Assembly: GCA_002238725.1 (NCBI GenBank)
Contig: MPMX01000006.1
Coordinates: 1-64,000, forward strand
Direction: 5' to 3'
Source: Rhodospirillaceae bacterium bin65
Lineage (GTDB): Bacteria; Pseudomonadota; Alphaproteobacteria; Bin65
DNA: 64,000 bases
Positions 20,105-29,771 of this stretch are shown in pieces; position 1 is the stretch's first letter; each line of letters opens with the position of its first letter. The position numbers were made by a program, and so were the translations under genes. A model generated the notes under the pieces. It saw only the letters and a program-made list of their open reading frames with translations, ran no database searches and was not told the origin of the DNA.

Positions 20105-21751
20105 CTACCCCAGCGGCGCCGGTTCGCCTTCGAAGACGGTGCCCCAGACCGGGATGTCCCTGAGGTCTTCCGGCGGCGTCTCGAAGGGGTCGGCGTCCAG
20201 CACAGTGAAATCGGCCTTCTTGCCGGCGCGGATGCTGCCGATCTCGTGCTCCATTCCGAGGACATAGGCGGCGTCGATGGTGATCGCGCGCATCGCCTGG
20301 TCGATTGTCAGCCGCTCCTCCGGCGCCATGACCGCCCCGCTCTCGCTCAGCCGGTTGACCGCGACCCAGGCCGAGGTCAGCGGCAGGGCCGGCGCCATGG
20401 TGAAATCGGTGTGCAGGGCGAAGGGGATGTTGTGGCGGGCCACGGTGCCCAGCCGCGCGATCTGCGACGCCCGCTCATGGCCGACGCTGTGGCGGTAGTA
20501 GGCGTCGGCCAGTTCGTGGACATAATAGACGTTGGCCGAGACCAGCGCGCCGAGGTCGGCGATCCGGCGCACCTGTTCCGGCGTGGAGACGCCGAAATGC
20601 TCGATGGTGAAGCGGTGGTTCACCCGCGGGCGCTCGAACTGGAGCTTCTCCAGAACGTCCAGCGCCAGCTCCAGGCCCATGTCGCCGGTGCAGTGGACGT
20701 GGATGCGGAAGCCCTCGTTCCAGAAGGCGCGGGCCAGCGCCTCGACCTGCTCCGGCGGCATCAGCCACTCGCCGCGATGGCCGTCGATGAAACCGGGCTC
20801 CTGCAATTGCATCAGCTCGGCGTAAAAACCGCCGTCGGTGAACAGCTTGACGCCGTTGCCGAACTGCAGCCGATGGGTGCCGCGCGCCGCCATGGCCCGG
20901 ACCCGTGCGACTTCGGCCGCTTCGCCGCCCGGTGCGGCGCCCCGCTCGGTCGCCCGGGGGATCATCTGGCAGCGGAAGGGAGTCTCCGGCCGGTCCAGCA
21001 CCTTGAGCAGCGCCGGCCATTCCATCTCCAGGTCGGCCAGCGGCACCGCCATGTCGCCGATGGTGGTGTGGCCGCCGGCATGGACCGCGCGGGCGACCTG
21101 CTCCAGCCCGCCGAGGAAACGCTCCGGGGCGTACAGGTATTCCTTCATCCCGTTGAGGGCGACCGAGAGGCCGGTTTCGTAGAAGCGCCCGGTTTCCGGG
21201 TCGATCTGCTCGTGGCGGGCGAGGTCGTCCCGGTCGAGGCCCATCCAGCCGATGGCGGCATCGTTGACGATGATTTCGTGGAACGAGCGCTGCCAGACGA
21301 AGATCGGCCGGTCCCGCGAGATGCCGTTGAGCGCCTGCCGGTCGACCGCGCCGTGCCAGATCTTGTGATACCCCCAGGTGACCAGCGGCTCGGACGGATC
21401 GGCCATCTGCGCATCGATTTCCGCCAGCCGGGCGAGATAGGCGTTGTGGCCCTTGACCGGCGCGGCCACCCGGCCGGGCAGCTTCCATTCCATCGCCGTA
21501 ATGAAGTGGCAGGGCAGCAGGACCGCCGCCAGCGTGGGATGCAGATGCGGATCGATGAAGCCCGGCATCAGCACACGGTCGCGGAACGTATCGTCGATCC
21601 GGTGCGGGTGGGCATCCAGCCACGGGCGCAGCGTTTCGAGCGTGCCGACCTCGACGATGCGCTCGCCGCGCACCGCTACAGCCGTGGCAACAGGTAGCGA
21701 CGGATTCATGGTGCGAATTGTCCGCGCCGTGTAGACGGTCAGATCGTTCAT
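20105..21751 (-). CDS. YtcJ-like amidohydrolase (amidohydrolase family 3)
   Basis: This 548-residue metal-dependent amidohydrolase has the first metal motif in GFIDPHLHPT (H-x-H) near residue 70, later His ligands in RIHVHCTGDMG and TIEHFG, and the catalytic-Asp region ALHTDFTMAP. The C-terminal composite domain reads IGSIRAGKKADFTVLDADPF. No signal peptide is seen, so it is cytoplasmic. The start MNDLTVYTARTIRTMNP matches the family N-terminal strand. It is divergent from, and 168 bp away from, a complete peptide-type ABC importer, so it may hydrolyse an amide-containing compound taken up by that system; that link is inference. Confidence 0.9.
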   Translation of the reverse strand: MNDLTVYTARTIRTMNPSLPVATAVAVRGERIVEVGTLETLRPWLDAHPHRIDDTFRDRVLMPGFIDPHLHPTLAAVLLPCHFITAMEWKLPGRVAAPVKGHNAYLARLAEIDAQMADPSEPLVTWGYHKIWHGAVDRQALNGISRDRPIFVWQRSFHEIIVNDAAIGWMGLDRDDLARHEQIDPETGRFYETGLSVALNGMKEYLYAPERFLGGLEQVARAVHAGGHTTIGDMAVPLADLEMEWPALLKVLDRPETPFRCQMIPRATERGAAPGGEAAEVARVRAMAARGTHRLQFGNGVKLFTDGGFYAELMQLQEPGFIDGHRGEWLMPPEQVEALARAFWNEGFRIHVHCTGDMGLELALDVLEKLQFERPRVNHRFTIEHFGVSTPEQVRRIADLGALVSANVYYVHELADAYYRHSVGHERASQIARLGTVARHNIPFALHTDFTMAPALPLTSAWVAVNRLSESGAVMAPEERLTIDQAMRAITIDAAYVLGMEHEIGSIRAGKKADFTVLDADPFETPPEDLRDIPVWGTVFEGEPAPLG

Positions 21752-21919
21752 ATGCTGATATCCCGCCGGTCCGTTCCAGGGCGCAACCAAACCCGATTTC
21801 ACGGAATTTGTGCAGGTGCCAAATTGCCGGGCGGAAAATCGGGCCGATGCCGTGCGGGCGGGCCGCACAACTGCCGTGCGGCGGTCCGACGGGCCGCGGC
21901 GCTTCCAGGGAGGAACTCT

Positions 21920-23509
21920 ATGCTCAGAAAATTCGGAATGGCGGCGCTGACCGCGGCGGCGGCGCTTCATGCCGCGCCCGCGATTGCCGCCGACATGCCC
22001 AAGAAGGGTGGCACGCTGGTGATGATCACCAGCCAGGACCCGCGCCACTTCAATCCGGCGGTCCAGTCCGGCATCGCGACCATGGGGCCGGGCGCGCATA
22101 TCTTCGCCAGCCTGGTCCGGGCCGACGCAAAATGGAACATCAAGCCCTATCTGGCGACGAGCTGGACGACCTCGGCGGACGGCAAGTCGGTGACGTTCAA
22201 GCTGCGGAAGAACGCCAAGTTCTCCGACGGCAAGCCGATCACCTCGGCCGACGTCAAGTTTTCCATCGAGATCCAGAAGGCCAACCATCCCTTCAAGACG
22301 TCGCTGGGCGCCGTCACGGGCGTAGAAGCCCCGGACGCCCACACGGTCGTCGTCAGGCTGAAACATCCGCATCCGGCGCTGCTGCTGGCGATGTCGACCT
22401 CGATCGTGCCGATCATTCCGAAGCACGTCTACGGCGACGGCCAGAATCCGAAGACTCATCCGCGCAACTCCAAGAATGTCGTCAGCTCCGGCGCCTACAT
22501 CCTCAAGGAATACAAGCGCGGCCGGCATATCCTGCTGGAGCGCAACCCGAATTACTTCCTCAAGGGCCGGCCCTATATGGACCGGATCGTTTACCGGATC
22601 ATCCGCGACTCCTCGAGCCAGGTCATCGCCATGGAGCGCGGCGAAGGCAACCTGGCGCCCTACATGGCGGAAGTGGCGAGCATCGTCCGCCTGAAGAAGA
22701 GCGACAAGCTGGTCGTGACCGACCAAGGCTATGCCGGTATCGGGCCGGTCACCTGGTTGGCCTTCAACACGAAGGAAGGCCCGACAGCGGATGTCCGTGT
22801 CCGCCGGGCGATCGCCTACGCCATCGACCGCAAGTTCATCACCGAGCAACTGCACCGCGGCGTCTCGACCGCTGCGACCGGCCCGATCGTGCCGGGCTCG
22901 CCGTTCTACACGAAGGAGGTCGAGACCTACGAGCTGGACCTGAAGAAAGCCGAGGCTTTGCTCGACGAGGCCGGCCACAAGAAGAAGGCCGACGGAACCC
23001 GGCTCGAGCTGACCATCGACTACATACCGTTCGGGCCGGACGTGCAGCAGCGCATCGCCGAATATGCCCGGTCGGCGCTCAAGAAGATCGGCATCAAGAT
23101 CACGGTCCGCAATTCGCCGGATTTCCCGACCTGGGCCCGCCGCATCTCGACCTGGCAGTTCCAGATGACGATGGACCTGCCGTTCAACTGGGGCGATCCG
23201 GTGATCGGCGTGCACCGCTCCTATCTGTGCAACAACGTGAAGAAGGTGATCTGGTCGAACACCCAGCAATACTGCAACCGGGAGGTCGACAAGATTCTGG
23301 AGGCCGCCGGCAAGGAGACCGACCAGGCCAAGCGCCGGGCGCTCTACGTCAAGTTCCAGCAGATCCTTGCCCGGGACCTGCCGGTCTACTGGATCGCCGT
23401 GCTACCGTTCCACACGGCTTACGACAAGAATCTCGGCAATCCGCCGCTCACCATCTGGGGCGTGATTTCCTCGATGGACGACATCTATTGGAAGAAACAG
23501 CCGAAATAG
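21920..23509 (+). CDS. ABC transporter substrate-binding protein, peptide/nickel (DppA-like) family
   Basis: This 529-residue periplasmic binding protein (SBP family 5) has a signal peptide (MLRKFG, hydrophobic stretch, cleavage near AIA-ADMPKKGG). The mature start GGTLVMITSQDPRHFNPAVQSG is typical, as are ATSWTTSADGKSVTFKLRKNAKFSDGKPITSADV and a C-terminal lobe ending DIYWKKQPK. The ATG at 21920 follows AGGGAGGA. It is the first gene of a five-gene importer and is separated from the permeases by a strong terminator-like hairpin, a usual way to make the binding protein in excess. Confidence 0.94.
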   Translation: MLRKFGMAALTAAAALHAAPAIAADMPKKGGTLVMITSQDPRHFNPAVQSGIATMGPGAHIFASLVRADAKWNIKPYLATSWTTSADGKSVTFKLRKNAKFSDGKPITSADVKFSIEIQKANHPFKTSLGAVTGVEAPDAHTVVVRLKHPHPALLLAMSTSIVPIIPKHVYGDGQNPKTHPRNSKNVVSSGAYILKEYKRGRHILLERNPNYFLKGRPYMDRIVYRIIRDSSSQVIAMERGEGNLAPYMAEVASIVRLKKSDKLVVTDQGYAGIGPVTWLAFNTKEGPTADVRVRRAIAYAIDRKFITEQLHRGVSTAATGPIVPGSPFYTKEVETYELDLKKAEALLDEAGHKKKADGTRLELTIDYIPFGPDVQQRIAEYARSALKKIGIKITVRNSPDFPTWARRISTWQFQMTMDLPFNWGDPVIGVHRSYLCNNVKKVIWSNTQQYCNREVDKILEAAGKETDQAKRRALYVKFQQILARDLPVYWIAVLPFHTAYDKNLGNPPLTIWGVISSMDDIYWKKQPK

Positions 23510-23547
23510 GACGCTTTCGCCATAGCCGCATCTTGCGGTAAAGCGAC

Positions 23548-23583
23548 GGGCCGGCAGATTTCCGCTGCCGGCCCGGCCTTTTT
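23548..23583 (+). terminator. Rho-independent terminator/attenuator after the binding-protein gene
   Basis: A perfect 10-bp GC stem (GGGCCGGCAG with CTGCCGGCCC) has a 7-base loop and is followed by GGCCTTTTT. It lies between the binding-protein gene and the first permease gene of the same operon, so it probably reduces downstream expression rather than ending the operon fully. Confidence 0.8.
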
Positions 23584-23631
23584 GGCGTAAGGCTGAAAGA
23601 TGCGAAGGTTCACGGTCCCCGGAGGCCGGCG

Positions 23632-24615
23632 GTGAGGCTGCCGGCCGTCATTGCCAAGCGCCTCGTCTATGCACTGGTGCTGTTGTTCGCGGTGCTGGTG
23701 CTGAACTTCACCCTGATCCACCTGGCGCCGGGCGACGTCGCGGAGACCATCGCCGGCGAGGCCGGCGGCGCCTCGCCCGAAATGCTGGCCCAGATCCGCA
23801 AGGACTACGGCCTCGACCTGCCGTTCCTCGAACAGCTCTATCGCTATATCGAAAAGGTCGTCCAGGGCGATTTCGGCTACAGCTTCTATTTCGACCGGCC
23901 GGTCACCTCGGTGATCTTCGAGAATGTCTGGCCGACGCTGTTGCTCGTCGTGTCCTCCCTGTTGATCGCGATCCTGTTTGGCACCTTTCTCGGCGTGTTC
24001 GCGGCGCGCCGGCCGAACGGCCTGCTGAGCCAGGCCATCACGGTCCTGGCCCTGCTCGGCTACGCCCTGCCGGTCTTCTGGACCGGGATCATGCTGGTGA
24101 TCCTGTTCGCCTCCTTCATCCCGCTGTTCCCGACCTCCGGGATGGATGCCGGCCCGCTGGGCGCCTCGGGCTTCGGCTATGTCTGGGAGGTGCTGCACCA
24201 TCTAACGCTGCCGGTCGTCACCCTCTCGACGATCTATCTCGCCTTCTACAGCCGCCTCTCTCGCGCCAGCATGATGGACGTGCTGGGCGCCGACTATATC
24301 CGCACGGCCCGGGCCAAGGGGCTCGGCGAGCGGGTCGTCGTGTTCAAGCATGCGCTGCGCAACGCCGTGCTGCCGGTCGTCACCTTCGCCGGCCTGCAGT
24401 TCGGCGCCCTGTTCTCCGGCGCGGTGCTGGTCGAGGCGGTGTTCAGCTGGCCCGGCCTCGGCACCCTCGCCTTCGATTCGATTTTGCGCCGCGATACGCC
24501 GACCCTGCTCGGCATCCTGTTCTTCTCCGCGCTGATCGTCATCGTCGCCAACCTGCTGACAGACCTGGCATACCGGCTGGTCGATCCGCGCATCAAGAGC
24601 GCGGCCAGGGCATGA
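23632..24615 (+). CDS. ABC transporter permease, DppB-like
   Basis: This 327-residue inner-membrane permease has six segments. The N-terminal helix LVYALVLLFAVLVLNFTLIHLAPGD and the following RKDYGLDLPFLEQLYRYIEKVVQGDFGYSF are the DppB hallmark, and the EAA loop appears as DYIRTARAKGLGERVVVFKHALRNAVLPV. The start is a GTG at 23632 preceded by GGAGG. It overlaps the next permease gene by four bases. Confidence 0.94.
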   Translation: MRLPAVIAKRLVYALVLLFAVLVLNFTLIHLAPGDVAETIAGEAGGASPEMLAQIRKDYGLDLPFLEQLYRYIEKVVQGDFGYSFYFDRPVTSVIFENVWPTLLLVVSSLLIAILFGTFLGVFAARRPNGLLSQAITVLALLGYALPVFWTGIMLVILFASFIPLFPTSGMDAGPLGASGFGYVWEVLHHLTLPVVTLSTIYLAFYSRLSRASMMDVLGADYIRTARAKGLGERVVVFKHALRNAVLPVVTFAGLQFGALFSGAVLVEAVFSWPGLGTLAFDSILRRDTPTLLGILFFSALIVIVANLLTDLAYRLVDPRIKSAARA

Positions 24616-25505
24616 CGGCGCCGACGCCAGCCGTTCCGGCGGAAGAGCCTGTCGTCATCGAGGTCGAACGGCCGTGGCGCGAAGCCTGGCGCATGTTCCG
24701 GCGGAATACGGCGGCTGTCGCCGGCCTCGTGACGCTGAGCCTCATCGTTCTCGTCACCGTGCTCGGCCCCTTCGTCTACCCGGTCGATCCGTTCGCGCCG
24801 ACCGGGCCGCTATTGCTGCCGCCGGGCGAGCAGGGCTTTCTGCTCGGCACCGACCAGCAGGGCCGCGACCTCGTCGTCGGCCTGCTCTACGGCAGCCAGT
24901 CCACCCTGATGGTCGGCGCGGCGGCGGCCGCGATCACCATCACGATCGGCATCCTGTTCGGCGCGCTGGCGGGCTTCTACCGCGGCTGGATCGAAGAGGT
25001 GCTGATGCGCATCACCGAATTCTTCCAGGTGCTGCCGCCGCTGCTGCTCGCCATGGTCGTCGTGCTGCTCTTCTCGCCTTCGATCTACTCCATCTCCATC
25101 GCCATCGGCGTGGTCTCCTGGACCAGCACGGCGCGTCTGGTGCGGGCGGAATTCCTGCGCCTGCGGGAGCTGGATTTCGTCAAGGCCGAGCGCGCCATCG
25201 GCGCCCGCAACGCGCGCATCATCTGGACGATCATACTGCCCAACGCCGCCCCGCCGCTGATCGTCTCGGCGGCGCTCTCGGTCGGTGTCGCGATCCTGTT
25301 CGAGGCCGGGCTCGCCTTCCTGCAGCTCTCCGATCCGAACGTCATGAGCTGGGGCTACCTGATCAGCGTCAACCGCCCGCAGATCCTCGAGGCCTGGTGG
25401 CCGGTCACCTTCCCGGGCCTCGCCATCTTCATCACCGTGCTGTCGGTCAGCCTGATCGGCGACGGCCTGAACGACGCCTTCAACCCGAAGCTGAGGCAGC
25501 GATGA
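24612..25505 (+). CDS. ABC transporter permease, DppC-like
   Basis: This 297-residue second permease has an N-terminal cytoplasmic segment and membrane helix (RNTAAVAGLVTLSLIVLVTVLG), then the DppC landmark FLLGTDQQGRDLVVGLLYGSQ. The EAA loop is DFVKAERAIGARNARIIWTIILPNAAPPL. ATGA overlaps join it to the genes on both sides (24612-24615 and 25502-25505), so translation of the four transporter genes is coupled. Confidence 0.94.
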   Translation: MTAPTPAVPAEEPVVIEVERPWREAWRMFRRNTAAVAGLVTLSLIVLVTVLGPFVYPVDPFAPTGPLLLPPGEQGFLLGTDQQGRDLVVGLLYGSQSTLMVGAAAAAITITIGILFGALAGFYRGWIEEVLMRITEFFQVLPPLLLAMVVVLLFSPSIYSISIAIGVVSWTSTARLVRAEFLRLRELDFVKAERAIGARNARIIWTIILPNAAPPLIVSAALSVGVAILFEAGLAFLQLSDPNVMSWGYLISVNRPQILEAWWPVTFPGLAIFITVLSVSLIGDGLNDAFNPKLRQR

Positions 25506-26500
25506 GCGCGCTGCTCGAAGTCCAGGGCCTGTCGGTCGAGTTCGACCTCAAGGACGGCACGGTCTCCCGGGTCATCGACGGACTGAGCTTCGAACTGGCG
25601 GCCGGCCGGACGCTCGGCATCGTCGGTGAATCCGGCTGCGGCAAGAGCATGACCGCGCTCGCCGTCATGCGGCTGGTGCCGATGCCGCCGGGCCGGATCG
25701 CCGAGGGCGCGATCCGGCTGGCCGGCGAGAACCTGCTCGACGCCACCGAGGCGCGGATGCGCGACGTGCGCGGCAACGACGTCTCGATGATCTTCCAGGA
25801 GCCGATGACCTCGCTGAACCCGGTCTACACGATCGGCGACCAGATCGGCGAAACCGTCCGCCTGCACCAGGGCTTGAGCCGGAGGGAAGCGCACAACCGG
25901 GCCATCGAAATGCTCCGGGCGGTCAGCATTCCTGCGCCGGAAAAACGCGTCGACGAATATCCGCATCAGCTTTCCGGCGGCATGCGCCAGCGCGTAATGA
26001 TCGCCATGGCGCTGGCCTGCCAGCCTCAGGTGCTGATCGCCGACGAGCCTACGACGGCGCTCGACGTCACCGTGCAAGCGCAGATTTTCGATCTGTTGAA
26101 AGAGCTTCAGCAGCAGACCGAGGCCGCCGTCATCCTGATTACACACGACATGGGCGCGATTGCGGAAATGGCCCAACGGGTCGTCGTCATGTATGCCGGC
26201 CGCAAGGTCGAGGAAGCGCCGGTCGACGAGATGCTGACCAATCCGAAGCATCCCTACACCCGCGGCCTGATCGCCTGCGTGCCCCATCTGGAAGCCGATC
26301 CGGGCCCGGAGCGCGGCGCCCTGATGGAGATTCCCGGCGTCGTCCCGTCGGTCGCCGAACTCGGCCGGGGCGGCTGCCCCTTCGCGCCGCGCTGCGCCGA
26401 GGCGATGGACCGCTGCCGCCGGGAAATGCCGCGGGAAACCGGCGTCGGCGAGGATCATACTGCGGCCTGCTGGCTTTATCTGGACGGGGATGCGGCATGA
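25502..26500 (+). CDS. Oligopeptide-type ABC ATPase, DppD-like
   Basis: This 332-residue ATPase has Walker A GESGCGKS (about residue 41), Q-loop IFQEPMTSLNPV, signature LSGGMRQR, Walker B VLIADEPTTALD and switch His THDMG. The C-terminal oligopeptide/dipeptide extension includes a cluster of four cysteines (GGCPFAPRCAEAMDRCRREMP ... AACW), as in Fe-S-containing Dpp/Opp ATPases. The ATG at 25502 overlaps the dppC stop. Confidence 0.94.
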   Translation: MSALLEVQGLSVEFDLKDGTVSRVIDGLSFELAAGRTLGIVGESGCGKSMTALAVMRLVPMPPGRIAEGAIRLAGENLLDATEARMRDVRGNDVSMIFQEPMTSLNPVYTIGDQIGETVRLHQGLSRREAHNRAIEMLRAVSIPAPEKRVDEYPHQLSGGMRQRVMIAMALACQPQVLIADEPTTALDVTVQAQIFDLLKELQQQTEAAVILITHDMGAIAEMAQRVVVMYAGRKVEEAPVDEMLTNPKHPYTRGLIACVPHLEADPGPERGALMEIPGVVPSVAELGRGGCPFAPRCAEAMDRCRREMPRETGVGEDHTAACWLYLDGDAA

Positions 26501-27549
26501 CCGCGCCAGGCTCGCCCGCTCCGGCATCGGCTGCGCCCGCGCCCGACAAGTTGTTGGAAGTCCGCGACCTGAAGGTCCACTTCAACCTGCCGCGCCGCAA
26601 GCCCTTCGCGCCGGCGCCCAAGGTCCATGCGGTGGACGGCGTGACCTTCGATACCGCGCGCGGCGAGACCCTGGGGCTGGTCGGCGAATCCGGCTCCGGC
26701 AAGACCACGACCGCGCTCGCCGTGATGCGGCTCGCCCCGGTGACCGAAGGCAGTATCGCGCTCAACGGCGAGGAGATCGTGCCCTTGACCGGCGAGGCCC
26801 TGCGCCGGCAGCGCCGCCACATGCAGATCATCTTCCAGGATCCGTATTCGTCGCTCAATCCGCGGCTGCGCGCCGGCGAGATCGTCCGCGCGCCGCTCGA
26901 CCAGCTCGATGTCGGCGACCGGGACAGCCGCGACGACCGGGTCGCCGAGCTGTTCCGGCTGGTCGGCCTGCGCCCGGAGCAGCAGGCCCTGTTCCCGCAC
27001 CAGTTTTCCGGCGGCCAGCGCCAGCGTATCGGCGTGGCGCGCGCGCTGGCGACCCAGCCGGACCTGATCGTCTGCGACGAGCCGGTCTCGGCCCTCGACG
27101 TCGCAATCCAGGCGCAGATCCTGAACCTGCTGCGCCGCCTGCAGGAAGAGTTCGGCCTGACCTACCTGTTCATCAGCCACGACCTCGGCGTCGTGCAGTA
27201 TATGTGCGACGACATCGCGGTGATGTATCTCGGGCAGGTCGTCGAGCATGCCGACCGGGTCTCCCTGTTTCGCGAACCGCTTCACCCCTATACGAATGCC
27301 CTGCTGTCGGCGGTGCCGTCGGCCGATCCGGTGCTGCGCGACCGGGCGAGCCGCATCCGGCTCGTCGGCGATCCGCCGAGCCCGATCGATCCGCCGCCCG
27401 GCTGCCGCTTCGCCTCGCGCTGCCCATTCGCCGAGGCGCGCTGCCGGGCCGAGGAGCCGGCCCTGCGCTCGATCGGCGGCCACCGGGTGCGCTGCCATCT
27501 CGTGACCGACGACGGCGTGCCGCCGCACCGGGCCGGGGCTTCGGCATAG
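26497..27549 (+). CDS. Oligopeptide-type ABC ATPase, DppF-like
   Basis: This 350-residue partner ATPase has Walker A GESGSGKT, Q-loop IFQDPYSSLNPRLR, signature FSGGQRQR, Walker B IVCDEPVSALDV and switch His SHDLG. The C-terminal extension contains PPGCRFASRCPFAEARC with the family cysteines. It is the last gene of the operon; 27550-27673 hold no gene. The system imports peptides or related small molecules; the exact ligand is unknown. Confidence 0.94.
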   Translation: MTAPGSPAPASAAPAPDKLLEVRDLKVHFNLPRRKPFAPAPKVHAVDGVTFDTARGETLGLVGESGSGKTTTALAVMRLAPVTEGSIALNGEEIVPLTGEALRRQRRHMQIIFQDPYSSLNPRLRAGEIVRAPLDQLDVGDRDSRDDRVAELFRLVGLRPEQQALFPHQFSGGQRQRIGVARALATQPDLIVCDEPVSALDVAIQAQILNLLRRLQEEFGLTYLFISHDLGVVQYMCDDIAVMYLGQVVEHADRVSLFREPLHPYTNALLSAVPSADPVLRDRASRIRLVGDPPSPIDPPPGCRFASRCPFAEARCRAEEPALRSIGGHRVRCHLVTDDGVPPHRAGASA

Positions 27550-27673
27550 CGCAGGCGGCCTGGCGAATCGCGAGCTTGGGTCCGGCGCCCGATCGTGACC
27601 GGGCCGCATCTTCGCCCGGTCCCGGCTCACGGGACGGGTCGACTTTGCAGTCGCGTTCCGCCCCCGCCTTCGG

Positions 27674-29557
27674 CTATCCCGCGGAAGCGGGTGCCTTTAC
27701 CCGGACGGTCAGGATATCCAGGTCGTGATACTGCTGGTGCTGCACCGAAGACGCGAGATGGCGCAGCAGGCGGAGCGAGATTTCCTGCTCGACCGGAGCG
27801 CCGTCGCCCTGCTCGCCGAGCAGCGCGAGCCGCTCCTGCACATTGCCTTCGCGCGGTGCGACGACGAATTCGAGGACCGCACCGCCCTCGTCCCTGGACG
27901 CGGCCAGCCGGAGGCGCCGGCCCGGCTGGGGCGGATCCCCGACTCGATTCTCTTCCCGACCATCTTCCCGATCATCTTCCCGACCATCTTCCCGACCATC
28001 TTCCCGACCATCTTCCCGACCATCTTCCCGACCATCTTCCCGACCATCTTCCCGACCATCTTCCCGACCATCTTCTGGGCGCAGCAGGGTCAGCAGCGCC
28101 TCCTCGCCGACCGCTTCGAGACGGTCGGACATCGCCTCGTCCCAGCCACTGCGCGAGGCGAAGGCGACGAGGAAGTGGCATATTTCCGGCAGCGCGGCAG
28201 GGTCGAACGCTGCCTCCATCCGGCTGGGGCGCGAACGGGTGAAATCCATGACGAGGGTCATGAGAACGGCCGCAAGGCCGCCGGCGGTAATCCCGTTGTC
28301 GAGAATTCCGCCGGCGAATTCGGCAACGAACTCCGGAAAGATCGCGCCGTTCTGGAAGCCGACCCCGAGCCAGAAGGACACGCCGACGACGATGGCTTTG
28401 CGGGTGTCCATCCCGCCCTGCATCGCCAGTCCGATGCCGACGATGAACAGCATGGCGATCAGGACGATAAGGTACGCGCCGACGACCGGTCCCGGAATCG
28501 CCAGCACGACGGCGAGCGCCTTGGGCAGGAAGGCCAGGGCGAGAAAGATCGCGCCCGTGGCGATGGCCACGGCCCGCGCCGCAACGCCGGTGATCGCGAT
28601 CAGCGGCGCGGCCAGCGAATAGGTCGTGTTGGGGACGGTTCCCGCAACGCCGCACAACAGGTTGCTCAGCCCGTCGACCGTCACCGTGCCCTGCACCGCC
28701 CGGAAGTCCGGCGGGCGCGGGCGGCGCCACGACACGCGCTGCAGCGCGACACTGCTGCTGATCGCCCGGATCGAGCCGATCACCGCAGTCAGCAGGAACG
28801 CAGGCAGAAGCGACCAGAAAACCGGCCCGAAACCGAAATCGAAGCCCGGCACTTCGATGCCCGGTAGCCCGAGCCAGGGCGCCGCGGCGACGCGGCTCAA
28901 ATCGTAGAGGCCGAAGAAGGCGGCAAGCGCCGTGCCTGCGGCGACGCCGACGATCGGCGCCCAGAGACGCATCCCTGCCGTCCCTTTCAGCGAAATGCCG
29001 AGGATGACGAGGATCGTGACGGCGGCGATCAGGGGCGCGGCGTGGGCCGGGCTGCCGTCCGGCGCCTCGTTCAGCATGGGGAACACGATCGGCATCACCG
29101 TCACCGGCACCAGCATGATCACGGTGCCGGAGACCGCCGGCGTCAACACCCTTCGGAACAGGGCGAGCTGCGTCGACAGCAGGAGCTGAAACAGCGCCAC
29201 GATGACAACGAGGGTGGCGAGCATCGCCGGGCCGCCCTCTGCCACCGCGGCGATGCTCACGCCAATGAACGCCGCCGAGCTGCCCATTACGAGCATGTGA
29301 CCGCCGCCGATCCGGCCGAACCGGATGGCCTGGAGCGCAGTGGTGACGCCGCTGATCGCGACCGCGGCGAACACCGCCCACAACAGGGTGGATTCGGCCG
29401 CCCCGGCGATCCGCATCACCGCGGTCGGAATCAGGATCGGGACCGCCACGGTAATAACGGCAAGCTGCAGTCCCAGGCCGGCGGTGAGCGCGGTGGGCGC
29501 GCGCTCGTCCGCCTGGAAGCGGAACTCCGGGCCGCGCGACGGGCCGTTCCCGCTCAT
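27674..29557 (-). CDS. NCS2 (xanthine/uracil) permease with repeat-interrupted cytoplasmic C-terminal domain
   Basis: This 627-residue protein has an NCS2/SLC23 nucleobase permease domain (residues about 20-460) with 12-14 membrane segments; GGHMLVMGSSAAFIGVSIA and SLLPAFLLTAVIGSIRAISS are recognisable core helices. A cytoplasmic tail of about 160 residues follows. Its ends (FLVAFASRSGWDEAMSDRLEAVGEEALLTLL and, after the repeat, RRLRLAASRDEGGAVLEFVVA) resemble the N-box and central strands of RsbW/HATPase-like domains. Ten tandem DGRE units (one is DDRE) interrupt this domain where a loop would lie. The purine or pyrimidine substrate is not resolvable, and the ATPase-like reading is tentative. 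Confidence 0.85.
   Translation of the reverse strand: MSGNGPSRGPEFRFQADERAPTALTAGLGLQLAVITVAVPILIPTAVMRIAGAAESTLLWAVFAAVAISGVTTALQAIRFGRIGGGHMLVMGSSAAFIGVSIAAVAEGGPAMLATLVVIVALFQLLLSTQLALFRRVLTPAVSGTVIMLVPVTVMPIVFPMLNEAPDGSPAHAAPLIAAVTILVILGISLKGTAGMRLWAPIVGVAAGTALAAFFGLYDLSRVAAAPWLGLPGIEVPGFDFGFGPVFWSLLPAFLLTAVIGSIRAISSSVALQRVSWRRPRPPDFRAVQGTVTVDGLSNLLCGVAGTVPNTTYSLAAPLIAITGVAARAVAIATGAIFLALAFLPKALAVVLAIPGPVVGAYLIVLIAMLFIVGIGLAMQGGMDTRKAIVVGVSFWLGVGFQNGAIFPEFVAEFAGGILDNGITAGGLAAVLMTLVMDFTRSRPSRMEAAFDPAALPEICHFLVAFASRSGWDEAMSDRLEAVGEEALLTLLRPEDGREDGREDGREDGREDGREDGREDGREDGREDDREDGREENRVGDPPQPGRRLRLAASRDEGGAVLEFVVAPREGNVQERLALLGEQGDGAPVEQEISLRLLRHLASSVQHQQYHDLDILTVRVKAPASAG
27952..28071. repeat. 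Ten tandem copies of a 12-bp unit inside the NCS2 permease gene
   Basis: The unit CTTCCCGACCAT is repeated ten times (120 bp), with a single C-to-T change in the second copy. Being 12 bp, any gain or loss of units keeps the frame and changes the protein by one DGRE tetrapeptide. The near identity of the copies indicates recent expansion by slippage. Confidence 0.97.
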
Positions 29558-29771
29558 GACTGGAAGCGTCCCCGGCGCGGGCGGCCTTCAGCCGGGTCCG
29601 GCGGTAAATCGGGCGCGCTGCCGATAAATGACTGCGGAAGTGCCATGGAACCGACGTCTCCGCGTCTCCCGGACTTCCGATCGGCGCACGCCGGGAGCAA
29701 ATCCGAGGCGCCGGAACGGTTACCCGTTCTGCGAATCCGGGTGGCTCTCAGGCGCGGAGTGACGCTCCGCC

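Noticed and set aside
20246-21697. Plus-strand frame of 483 codons over the amidohydrolase gene
   Set aside because: It is a shadow frame; the minus strand has clear amidohydrolase metal motifs.
27952-28071. Possible CRISPR-like array
   Set aside because: The 12-bp units are directly tandem without spacers, within a coding frame; this is a minisatellite.
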